DNA of 64,000 nt, taken from the NCBI GenBank assembly GCA_009792885.1, contig WMCF01000150.1:822318-886317 (forward strand), given 5' to 3'. This DNA is from Eremophila alpestris peregrina. Lineage: Eukaryota > Chordata > Aves > Passeriformes > Alaudidae. The notes under the pieces are model-generated. The model worked only from the letters and a program-made list of their open reading frames with translations. It had not been told where the DNA came from and searched no databases. Made by a program: the position numbers and the translations under genes. This document shows, piece after piece, positions 32,271 through 42,124 of this stretch (the first letter of the stretch is position 1; every line of letters starts with the position of its first letter).

Positions 32271-34460
32271 GGTCACTCATTTGGGGTTTGTGTGTGGGTG
32301 CTGCCAGATCCTGGGGGAAACTGAGGAATGTGAGGGAAGCCAGGAATGGGGTTGGGGGATCTGAGCAGGGATGGAGAGGCACAGGGGAGAGTGGGCAGCT
32401 GGCTGTGCCCTCACTCAGCTTGCAGGGTCTCAGGGAGATGGATGGGTCTCAGAGGGAGGGCTCCATGGTGCAGGGAAGGGATCCTGCCCCACCAAGAGCT
32501 GTGGCCCTGCTGGCTGAGCCGGCTGAGCTGGCTGAAGGCCACCCTGGTGGCCACAGGCCTGGCAACACCCACGGCCACAAACCAGCGTCCAGCTGGCCAA
32601 AAACAACAGTCCCTTCACACCCTGGGATAGAGGCGACAAGGCTCTCCCTGCCACCACCCAGCCTGGCCGTGGGGATCCGGGTCTGGAAGGGACATTTGGC
32701 AGTGTCACCGGCTCCACTGCAGGCTCTGGCATGGGGAGGAGAGAGCCAGCAGTGCCATCGTGTGCATGAAATGCCCAGCGTGGCTGAGGTCACTGGCATC
32801 AGTGCCACTCGTGCCAGCCCTGCTCTGCCCCTGGACCCAGCACGGCACTGCCGCCCCCACCCAGCTCGGGGGCTTTGAGCCCACCCAGCTCCTTCCCTCC
32901 CTGCATGTCCCAGCTGCTGCCGGGCACGGGGACATCCCCAGCCGCAGGCCCGCCCCCCTGGCCAGCGTGTGACCGTGTCCCTTGGACGCACCCGGCGCTG
33001 GAACGAGTTGAAGGCGAGCCGGGAGCGCCTCGAAAGCTTCTCCGCGTGCTCCGCGCTCCCCGGGGCCAGCCCTGCCTCCTGGCACGGGCACAGCCTGCGC
33101 TTCCACCTGCCCTGCACGCTCAGCACAACGTGCTGGCACTGCCCCTGGATGCTCCCAGGGCTGGCAGTGTGTGTTCTGCCATCCCCTCTGCCTCAGCTCT
33201 GCTGCCAGTCAGGGCACCCGCCCTCCCTGAGAGCTCCCTCTTCTTTCTGCAGCTCCATCTCTCTGTGTCTTGCTGGATTTCCCTCCCTTTCAGCCTTTAT
33301 CTTGTTGCCTTTCCCATTGCTGCCTGTTTTCCTTGTTTTCCTTGCTTTTTCCCCCCTCCATCCTGCTGCCCGGGTGCCCAGCCATGTCCAGCTGAGGTGG
33401 TTTCACAGCCTGTGCCTCCCCTCCCTTCCCCCTGCTTACAGCACTTCCGACATCATGGGATTATTTTTCTTTTTCCCCTTGTCTTGTAGCTTTTGGCTCC
33501 CAAGGCCCTTGATTTCCTTTGGAGTTTGGGAGGAGAGACGTGGGGAGGAGGGGGGGTGGAGAGGCTGCCTCTCTTTAGGGCCTTCGTCAGAGCCAAGGGG
33601 CCAGGAAGAGCCTCAGCCCTTCTTCCACATCGGCGAGCAGCGAGGTCCCGGGACAGGAGCGGCGGGATCACAGTGAGTGGGGATACCCAGCCGGGGGCAG
33701 CCGGGACTCCCCGGCTTCCTGGCTCCGGCGCCTGGGCGGAGGAGAGACACTTTTCTCCTCCTTTTCCTCTTTGTTGCCGCCGTGGAGAGGGAAGAGAGCG
33801 GCTTTTCTGGGTCAGGGCCACCGGGAGGGGGCCAGCGCTGGCCCTGGGGCTCAGCGCCGGTCTCGCTGCTGTGGGAAGGGCTGGGGGCAGCCCGGGCAGG
33901 GGGTGGTCCCGGCGGCGGGGTGGTCCCGCACGGCCGGGGATGCTGCAGCCGTGCCCCGGGGCGGGAGCGGAGCCGCCGGCAGCCGGGATGCTGCCAAGGG
34001 CAGGGCCGCGACACAGCCCCGCGTTCCCCGAGCTGCCGCCCCAGCACACACACACCCCCAGAGACAACAACCCCACCCCAGGCACGCTCACAGCTCGCCA
34101 GCTGGCAGCCCTAAATCCCCCTGCCCGTTCCCCCACAGCCGGGCATGATGGGGCAGTGCCCGCCCCAGAGAGCCCCCAGCCACACGCACAAAGGCACTGC
34201 CACAGCCCCCGGCCCTATATCCGCACCCCACAGCCACCCTGAGCCGTCCCGGGGCTGCAGGAGGATGTGATGGCACACGGCCATGGGGATGCTGTGGCAG
34301 GTGCAGGCAGCACCGGGCCTGGCTGAGGGGAGCAGCCCAAAAGGAAAAGGGGAAAGAAGGAGGGGAATGTCCCCTGCTGACCCCCCACACTCCCTGCCAA
34401 GCACTCCCAACCCTCTTCACGGTGGTTCCCAGAGCTGTGATCCTTCTCTGCCCCCTTCCA
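32271..34460. other. MFRP-C1QTNF5 spacer, non-coding
   Basis: No gene was recognised. A pyrimidine-rich zone covers about 33,230-33,490. A CpG-rich block at 33,590-34,050 contains a possible untranslated exon ending at 33,671 (ATCACA/GTGAGTGG). That exon could splice to the C1QTNF5 acceptor at 34,461, but only the donor and acceptor words support this. Confidence 0.45.
33590..34050 (+). promoter_or_regulatory. C1QTNF5: CpG-rich block, candidate C1QTNF5 promoter
   Basis: GC- and CpG-dense DNA 0.4-0.9 kb upstream of the C1QTNF5 start codon. A strong donor at 33,672 would allow an untranslated first exon to join the acceptor CTTCCAG before the coding exon. This would give C1QTNF5 a promoter of its own, besides any dicistronic MFRP transcript. 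The assignment is inferred from position. Confidence 0.4.
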
Positions 34461-34467
34461 GGACAAG

Positions 34468-35684
34468 ATGAAGCAGCTCTTCCTCCTCTTCCTCCTCGGG
34501 CTCATCGGCAGGTCCTTGCAGATTGAAGACAACAAGATCCCTGGGCTGTGCTCAGGGCAGCCAGGCATCCCGGGCACCCCGGGCCTGCACGGGGGCCAGG
34601 GTTTGCCAGGCAGAGACGGACGAGATGGCCGGGATGGAGCCATGGGGATGCCGGGGGAGAAGGGCGAGATGGGCCCTCCTGGTAAGGAAGAAGAGATCCC
34701 AGCTGGGGAGGGGGATTTGCCATTCCCTGCCCGTGGGGAACGCCCTCATGGCCAGGGGGTGAGTCCTGCATGCTGGCACAAATTCCCAAAGGGAGAATGA
34801 ATCCTGCAGAAGCGCCCCTCCCATGCCACTACCACCCCTTTGGCCCTGCCTGCGGTGCCCCTGTGCTCCTGTAAAAGGCAGCAGCTCCCTGTCACCTCTA
34901 AAGCATTTGTCCCATCCCCGATGCCGCCCCTCTCTTCTAGCCCTGGTTTAGGAGGGACCACCCGGAATGGCCTTATCCCTGCCCTGGCTCCTGGGCTGGG
35001 CTTTCTCCCAGCCTGTGAGGGTTTCTCCCACGACTCGATGCCGTGCTGAGCCCTCCCCACTTGTGCTGCCGCAGGGAATCCCTGGTGGAACTGGGACAGG
35101 GCAGGAGGGGTGGAGGAGCCGTGTCGGTGACTCAGCGGTGACCCTGTCCCCTCCTGCCCGCCTCAGGAGTGCCCGGTCCCCGCGGGGAGGTGGGCAGCCC
35201 CGGCGTGGACGGGCTGCACGGCGAGAAGGGAGCGCAGGGCGAGTGCGCCGTGGCTCCTCGCTCCGCCTTCAGCGCCAAGCGCTCCGAGTCCCGCAGCCCT
35301 CCGCTGGCCGACCAGCCCATCCTCTTCGACGTGGTGCTCATCAACGAGCAGGGCCACTACGACCCGGCCACGGGCAAGTTCACCTGCGAGGTGCCCGGCC
35401 TGTACTACTTCGCCGTGCACGCCACCGTGTACCGCACCAGCCTGCAGTTCGACATCATGAAGAACGGCCACTCCATCGCCTCCTTCTTCCAGTACTACGG
35501 CAACTGGCCCAAGCCCACCTCGCTCTCCGGGGGCACCCTGGTGCGCCTGGAGCCCGAGGACGAGGTGTGGGTGCAGGTGGGCGTGGGGGACTACATCGGC
35601 TTCTACGCCAGCGTCAAGACGGACAGCACCTTCACCGGCTTCCTCGTCTACTCCTACTGGCAGAACTCCGCCGTGTTCGCCTGA
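34468..35684 (+). CDS. C1QTNF5: Complement C1q tumor necrosis factor-related protein 5 (CTRP5)
   Basis: Secreted short-chain collagen of the C1q/TNF family, made by retinal pigment epithelium and other tissues. Coding exons are 34468-34681 and 35167-35684, joined G/GA within a glycine codon of the collagen repeat, giving 243 residues, the same length as human CTRP5. Residues 1 to about 17 are a leucine-rich signal peptide, followed by IEDNKIPGLC. Gly-X-Y repeats run to about residue 97, including GRDGRDGRDG. A globular C1q domain follows (about 100-243) with RSAFSAKRSESR, GHYDPATGKFTC, YYFAVHATVYR and the ending SAVFA. Ser163, the position mutated to Arg in human late-onset retinal degeneration, is conserved (YRTSLQF). 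The gene lies 2.5 kb downstream of MFRP on the same strand, as in mammals, where the two share a transcript. Confidence 0.97.
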
Positions 35685-35930
35685 GCGCGCCCTCGGGCTG
35701 CGGATGGGGCCGGGCGGGTGCCCCTTCCCAGCCTGCGGCGTGGTGGGGGCCGGTGCAGCGGGACCCCTGCTGCAGAATCCTTCCCTCTGCCAACCCTGGA
35801 GCAGCGCTGTCATTGCGGGCACCCGCCGCGGTGCCAGGGCAGGGCGAGCCGGGCTGAGGGGCCAGGAGCCCGTCCCGAGGGTCCTGTCCCATCCATCCCT
35901 CCCCTCAATAAAGGGCTGCTCATCTCCGCC
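35685..35930 (+). other. C1QTNF5: C1QTNF5 3' untranslated region
   Basis: Short 3' UTR ending about 20 bases after a canonical AATAAA at 35907-35912 (CCCTCAATAAAGGGC). Confidence 0.75.
35907..35912 (+). terminator. C1QTNF5: Polyadenylation signal of C1QTNF5
   Basis: AATAAA followed by a TGTGCCTCC/TGTGCGCC GT-rich element at about 35,931-35,950. Confidence 0.8.
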
Positions 35931-37412
35931 TGTGCCTCCTGCCTGTGCGCCCCTGCCCGTGCCCTGCCACCCCCGAGGGGACTCCGGGCCGGGGCCACCG
36001 TGTCGGGCTGTCCCCGCAGGGCCAGCCAGAGCCACTAGATGGTGGCATCGGCGTCCTTGAGCCACGAGAGCAGCGCTGCGACAACCCCCGGCACCTCCCC
36101 GAGGATCGGGAGCACCCCCGGGGTCCCCCCGAGGACCGAGTCTGGCCGGATGGGAGGGTCCCGGTGCTGTCAGGGCCACCCCGGGGAGAGCGGATGGCCC
36201 GGAACGAGAACAGCAGCGGGTTCGGGTCCGGCCCATCGGTCCCCGAACGGGGCTTGCGGAGCCCCCCGCGCCCGCCCCCCGCCCCAGTGTGAGAGCCGTG
36301 ACCCGCCGCTGGGAAAGGTCGCTATTTTTAGCAGGGGAATGAAGCGTTTCCTCATTCCTCGCCCAAAATAGGTCCCTGAGGGGACCAGCCGGGGAGGGGG
36401 CTCTTGGCCAGCGGCCGAACCCCTTTAATGGGTTTGGGACGCTGCCCTGCCCGGCTGGGAGCGGCTCCTCTCCTGGCAGTGCCAGCGGGCCCTTGCAGCG
36501 CTGCCCAGCCCAGGAACCCCGTGCACAGCCGGACAGCCAACCCTGCCCTGCCCCGGACCCCTCACTGCCCCCCATGTGTGCCGGGACCACAGCCGTGCCC
36601 CTCGGGATGGACAAAGGCCGTGTCCCCGCTCCGCTGGGGGCTGCAGAGGGCTGGCAGCAGCCCTGGGGACACCCCTGTGCCCCCGGACAGGGCCAGTGCC
36701 ACCCCAAAGGGACCCCCCACTCCGAGACTGAGCACCGTGGGCACATCACGGCAGCCTACCTTGGCCAACCCAACCCGTGGGGACCTGTGGAGGTGCTGGG
36801 TGACACCTCGTGCCCCTTTGGGGGACAGAGGGGCTCTGCTGGAGCCGCCCCGCAGGGCCCTCAGCCAGCGCCGGGGTCGGGTTGCAGCAGCAGCCTCTGT
36901 TTGGGTTGGAGATGGCTGTTTCTGTAATCAGAGATGTTCAGGGGGCAAACAATGCCGCAGAGCAGATCGATGGCTGCTCTGGGCGGAGGAAAGGGAATTT
37001 TCTGGACGAGGTGTGTGGGGGCTGGGGGCGTTCCCTGGTCCCTGTCACTATGTGCGGGGTGGGGGCACGGTCAGCACAGGCGGCCACAGTGCCTGGCACA
37101 GCAGTTTGTGGGCTCTGCTTCCTTTGGGGTGCTCTTGGCTGTGTGGACACTAAGTCTGGGATCAGGGGGAGCCCCTGTGAGAACGTGAGGGTGCCTGCTG
37201 CTGCCTCGGGAGGATGAGGAAGAGGGCAAGGAATGGAAAAGGAAAAGGGAAGGAGAGGCACAGGAGACTTTGACAAGTTCCCAGTAAGCTCCAGCTGCTT
37301 CTGATGAGCTGTGCCAGCTTCCCCCTGAGTTAGGAGAGCTTGGAGACCCTGTTCCAGCTGAGCCCAGGTTAGGGAGGGGCCAGCATCCCTCAGCCAGGGC
37401 AGGAGAGAAGCC
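35931..37412. other. C1QTNF5-RNF26 spacer, proximal part
   Basis: No coding gene was recognised. The block 36,030-36,380 is CpG-rich and contains a CTCF-like CCACTAGATGGTGGC (about 36,033-36,047) and the muscle-motif cluster listed separately. The 528-codon minus frame covering 35,163-36,749 is mostly antisense to C1QTNF5 and is considered a shadow. Confidence 0.5.
36322..36372. promoter_or_regulatory. MEF2 / MCAT / CArG motif cluster
   Basis: Within 51 bp lie CTATTTTTAG (36322-36331, perfect MEF2 consensus), CATTCCT (36353-36359, perfect MCAT/TEAD consensus) and CCAAAATAGG (36363-36372, perfect SRF CArG box). The three are the standard vocabulary of striated- and smooth-muscle enhancers. 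The target gene is unknown; C1QTNF5, RNF26, USP2 and the candidate promoter at 37.4 kb are all within reach. Confidence 0.55.
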
Positions 37413-37420
37413 TATATAAG
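37413..37420 (+). promoter_or_regulatory. TATA box of a candidate unannotated promoter
   Basis: TATATAAG in the context GCCTATATAAGAGCC. A transcription start would be expected near 37,440-37,445, a CAGCTG E-box is at about 37,451, and a strong donor (ACCTG/GTAAGG) lies at 37,839. No coding frame follows, so any transcript would be non-coding. Confidence 0.35.
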
Positions 37421-37902
37421 AGCCAGGCTGAGCCCACAGGTGCTGCAGTACAGCTGACAGAGGCAACAGCCGCGTAGATTTGTTGTTTCTTTTGAGGTTT
37501 TTGTGGTTGCTTTGTGGGTTTTTAGAAACAAAAACAAATGTCAGCACCGACAGAGCAGCGCTCGTGTCCCTGGCACTCCAAGGTCACCTGAGGAGGGTCA
37601 GCAGGCACCAAACATTACAGAGATCAACTGGATCCTCTCTGAGACCCTCCAGCTGCACTGTGCTTGTGGTGTCAGAGCGTGGAAATGCCCTCGGTGCTGA
37701 GGGGTGGCCTGGTGACTCCTGGCAGCAGCAGGGTGGCTCCTGCTCCACCCAAAAGTTTGGTTATGGCCCAGGTTCAGAGGCCTCATCGCTGGCGAGGTGC
37801 AGGGAACACTCCCAGACATCTTCAGGACTGCTGACCTGGTAAGGAGACCTTTAACCTGGGAATGGCAGGGGAGGGGACAGTCCTTGCTCACGTGGGAGTG
37901 GG

Positions 37903-38130
37903 GTGAGCAGAAAAAACCTGGATTTTAGGAGAGCAGACACTGCCTCCTTCAGGGATGTCCTTGGGAGACTCCCATATCCTGGAGAGGTGTCCAAGAGGAT
38001 GAAGGATCAGTTCCTCCAAACTCAGGCAGGAGCAGGGATGAGAGGAGGCAGCGTCCCTGTGCTGATCAAACCCTGGGCTGCTCAGAGGGGCAGCAGAGTC
38101 TCCCCTCGCTGAGATATTGGAGCCCTGCTG
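37903..38130 (+). mobile_element. Internally deleted CR1 LINE fragment, sense
   Basis: The plus-strand frame beginning at 37,903 reads LDFRRADTASFRDVLGRLP and continues with KDQFLQTQA. This resembles the avian CR1 ORF2 segment between the endonuclease and reverse transcriptase, with frame breaks and a deletion. From about 38,070, GCTGCTCAGAGGGGCAGCAG and AGTCTCCCCTCGCTGAGATA resemble the CR1 3' region. The copy thus lacks most of the reverse transcriptase and cannot be functional. Confidence 0.6.
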
Positions 38131-39920
38131 TCCCCAGAACCGTGCAAGCCGCTCTGGCAGAGCTGGGTGACCTCGGTGTCCCCGCCAGCCTCAGCCCCTC
38201 CGTTGTCCCCGAGGCTGCCGAGGCGCGGGGATCGCCGCCGTGTCCGGGGAGTTGATGAGGCTGGCTCATTAATGAGAGACCAGGCCGGTGCCGGCGGCAG
38301 CCCAAAGGCCCCCCGTGGCTGTGCTGCCGATGCTCACCTGCTCCCTCCCTCCCGGCCGGGTGTCACTCCCCGCTCCTGCTGTGCCACATCTGCGCTCCCG
38401 CCTGTCCCTCCCGCTCCCTGCTGGCGGGCAGACCGTGCCTCTTGTCCCCAGGCTGTGACGAGCCCCTCATTAGGGCGGGGGACTTGCAGCTGGGCTGACA
38501 AAGGGATTTTTTTCCCAGCGCCTGGAGGCTCCTGCTTTCAGCGGGCTGCCAGAGCCGACCCCCTCCCAGTGCTCCTAAACTGGGGTCACACGGCAGCATC
38601 ACGCTCCTCCCTCCTTGGGGAAGGGGCCTGGCATTTAGATGAGCTGAGAGCAGCCTGCTTGGCTCCTGAGGGAGCCTCCCAAGCACGTTCTGGAGCAGGG
38701 AATACCCCGAGGACTCCAAATCTTCCATCTGGAGTGGTCTGTGAGCGTTGCTGCTGCTCAGCCCTGCACCAAAACCCAAAATGCCAGGGCAGGCAGGGCT
38801 GATGGACTTTGTCCATTTGCAGGGAGGTGGTTGCATTTTCCTCCTGCAGTTGCTGGCTGCTTGAGCAGGGATTGAGCCAAGTGTGAGCAGGATTTCTCCC
38901 GGGGGAGGGCTGTGTCCTGCACATCCTGTCCTCTCTGGGAAAGCTCGGCCGCGGTGGCCTGAGGTGGCTGAAACCCTTCCCATGCCCTGCTGGGGGTGCT
39001 GGGCTGGGAGCATCCTGCCTGTGGAGGGCATGGCAGGCATTCCCCTGCTGATCCCACCCTCCTGCCCCCTCTGCAGCCTCCCCAGGTGCCCAGGTCACAC
39101 CCTGGGAGCAAGAGAAGCGCCTCAGTTTGCCCAGTTATCACCCATCTGCCAGCACTGCCCTCCTCCCTGTGCCTGAGCAGATTATCTGCCTCTTTCTGGC
39201 GTCCCAGCAGCTCCCATCTCCCCTCTCTTGGTTTCCATCCTGATTAAAATGAGCCACTTTGCTGGCACGGCCCTGCCAGGGCAGGGCAAGTCAGGACTCC
39301 TGGAGTCTCTGCCCATCAGGGTCCTTCCTGAGCCATTTTTCCAAACAATTTATGAGGATGCTGGGGAAGCAGAGAGTGTTTAAAAGCACAAAGCAACCTG
39401 CCAGGAGCTCAGATCCGAGCCAGGGAGCAGCTCCTTGTGCAGCAAATGCATCTGCTCATGGTAACCCTGAGCCACAGCCTTTCTGCAAGGCAAGACCCAG
39501 CCCCGTGCTGCCTCCATCCCAGGGACACTCTGGCACAGGACATGAGGCATCAGATGGGTGCAGGAACAGGAATGAACATGTCCCAACATGTTCCTGCCAG
39601 CCTGGAACACGCTGGGAAAGCCCAGCTCCTCCTCCCTGTGCCCTGGTGTGGTACATCCACAGCCATCCCCTCTTGCTGTGGGTCAGCAGAGCAGGAGTTG
39701 GGGGCTGCCAGCTCTGAAAAGCCCACCCAGAGTGGGTTTGGGTGTCAATTCATCTCCTGGCTGCTGGATTTTCCCTCTGCAGCATCCTGGCTCCAGGGTA
39801 TCCCACACCCCTGGGCCTTTGTGGGGAGTGATGGGCTTTCCCTGGAGTCCAGAGGTGGAGAAAGGAGACACAAACACACATTTCCCTCCTAAAAGAAGCC
39901 TTCCCAAGAATGAGGCATCA
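38131..39920. other. C1QTNF5-RNF26 spacer, distal part
   Basis: No gene was recognised. A 12-bp perfect palindrome CTCATTAATGAG is at 38,265-38,276 and a related CTCATTAG is at about 38,466. A plus-strand TTAAAA occurs at about 39,243. Otherwise the sequence is featureless at this level of reading. Confidence 0.5.
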
Positions 39921-39924
39921 CCCA

Positions 39925-42124
39925 GCTTTTGGTAAAGGAGATTTTAATCTGCTCAGTATCTAGTCCATAGTGCAAAGAGTTAAACTTAAGGCAAAGCCTT
40001 CTCTTATAAACAGCAAACAGGCCCTAAACAAACAAGCGTGACTGCTATAATAATAATAATAAAAAAAAAGGGGTTAAGGGAACAAACTGCACTTCTGGGG
40101 AGGTGTCCCTTCCCCCCCACCCTGTAACTCATGTAGGGAAGGTTGCACCCCCTGATCCATGAGCTGGTCCCAAGGGAATGCTGCTGCCTGTGGCCAGGAG
40201 CAGGGCCACAATCCCACTCCTGAGTGACTCCAGGCAGCTCCCTGACTCCTCTGCAAGTGCCTGGGACAAGCCAGAGACTGGGCTCACACTCACTCCTCTG
40301 GTGAGGGTTTGGCTGCTCCCAAGTGCTGATGGCTGGAGAGAGCCAACATTAACATTAATGTGTGGGGAGGCACAGGGGCAAGAGGTTGAGCAATGGGGAG
40401 CTTTGCATCTCTTTGAAATGGATTTCAGGCAGCTTAGAGCCTTTCTAACACCCATGAGTGCTCAGGAGCCTGGCTTGGCCCAGGGAATCCTTCCAGCTCC
40501 CAGGAAATGTGGGAGCAACCAGCCCTGGCTGTGCCTTTCCCAGCAAAGCCACTCAGCAAGAAGATAGTTCCTTGCTGGAGCTCAGCTTTATAGCTCAGAG
40601 GCATCTCCCAGCACAGCCTGGCCTCTCTGCTGCCTCTGTTTTGGCTTAAATTGCTAATCAAGAAGGAAAATAGCAGGAAAACCATGCCAGCTGCCCTCAG
40701 GCTCTTGGCTTGCAGTCCAGAGTCAAGGCTCTCTCTGCTCTGGCTCCAGCCAAAATTGGCTGTGGCGTGTGGCTGACCTCAGGCAAGCAGCTGGAAAAGG
40801 GAAAGCTTTTCAGTGCAAGGCCTTCTTGCAGCCCAGCAATTTCTTGGAATGGTTGCCCAAGCTGGGATGAGCCATCTCAGGCCTCCCCCAGCCAGACTGG
40901 GATGCCCTTGTTGGACTTCAGGGGACACTTCTGAATGAAAGTAGCTACACTGGTGACAGACAAGACAAAACAACAGCACAGCCCTGCCCTAATCCAAGGT
41001 ATCCGTGGTCCTGGTACTGCTCCACACACACAACTGCAGATCCACAGCAGGGATGTGCAGAAACTGTGCCTGGAGCTGGAATGTCTTCTGTGAGCTCCCA
41101 GGAGCTTTGGGGTGCTCCCTTTCTTCCCAAAGAGTTCCTCCCTCTATCCAGCCCAGTCTGGGAAGGAGCCAGCAAGCTCTGGAGTGACCCTCCCTGTTCC
41201 ATGGCACTCTTAGCCTTCAAATGTGTGGGGTTTTTGGAGAGGATTCTCCAGCCTTGGCTCAAATCTGGGCTGCTGCTGCTGCCAGGGCTGGGAGCACTGG
41301 CTGGGGGGCCACTCCTCGAGTTCCCCAAGCAGCAGCAGCAGCAGCCCTGAAGAAGAAGTGGCTCCCTGCAGCCTCCCCGTACAGGTACCCTGCTGTGTGC
41401 TCGCTAGTCTTGCATAGGTGATGTGTGGAAGCAGCAGCAGCACTGAGCTCTGCAGGGAGCCCCAGCTCCTCACAGCTCCACGCTGGCCTGCCAAAGTGAG
41501 ATCCCTCAGAAAGCAAAGCCACTGGGGTGATGAAGTACCCCAGAAAGGCTGTTCTCCAGCTGAGAGCCGGGCTCAGCAAACACTTCAAAAACTCGAGTGT
41601 GCTCCTTGCTCTCCCTGGGCTTTGCAAACAGGGCACTCTTCCCTTTTCCCACGCAGCTCCTCCACTTTGATGGTGGGAGGAGGAAACAGGCCTGGATGCA
41701 GCCTGCCAGGTAATCTTCTAGTGAGACCATGGGGAAAAAAAACACCCTTGCCTTGCACCAGCCCCTGTGATTGCCAGGAGGGCACAGCCTTTAACCTTTC
41801 CCTCAGCTTTGGCTAGGAGAGACCAGAGCATTTTTCTGCGCTCTGCTTTGGATCTCAGGCTGCAGGCTCAAGGCCCTGAAACAGCAAAAGTTGTCAACAA
41901 AAAACCAGGCAGCTCTTCCAGCCCGCTGCAGAGATCAGTATTGTGCTTGCTAGCAAGAGCTACAACCTAGTTAGGCAGCAAATGTGACCAGCAGACACCC
42001 CCACAGCGTCCTGCCCTTCCAGCACCATCCACAGTTCTTTGGAAGCTGCTCGAGGCAGCCCTGGGAGGCGCTGACAGGGGTGCCCTTGACCTCCTGGGAA
42101 AACAGCCCAAGCCCCGCCGTGGGC
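39925..42124 (-). other. RNF26: RNF26 3' untranslated region (inferred)
   Basis: On the minus strand the sequence after the RNF26 stop has no credible frame. The first good poly(A) signal is ATTAAA at 39,943-39,948, seen on the plus strand as TTTAAT inside GGAGATTTTAATCTGC. This would make a 2.2 kb 3' UTR. A plus-strand ATAATAATAATAATAAAA run lies at about 40,049-40,069. The end is inferred, and an earlier non-canonical signal is possible. Confidence 0.45.
39943..39948 (-). terminator. RNF26: Candidate polyadenylation signal of RNF26
   Basis: ATTAAA on the minus strand, the commonest variant signal. Cleavage would fall near 39,925. Confidence 0.4.

Noticed and set aside
35163..36749. 528-codon open frame on the minus strand
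   Set aside because: Antisense to the C1QTNF5 C1q-domain exon and its CpG-rich flank; no family resemblance.
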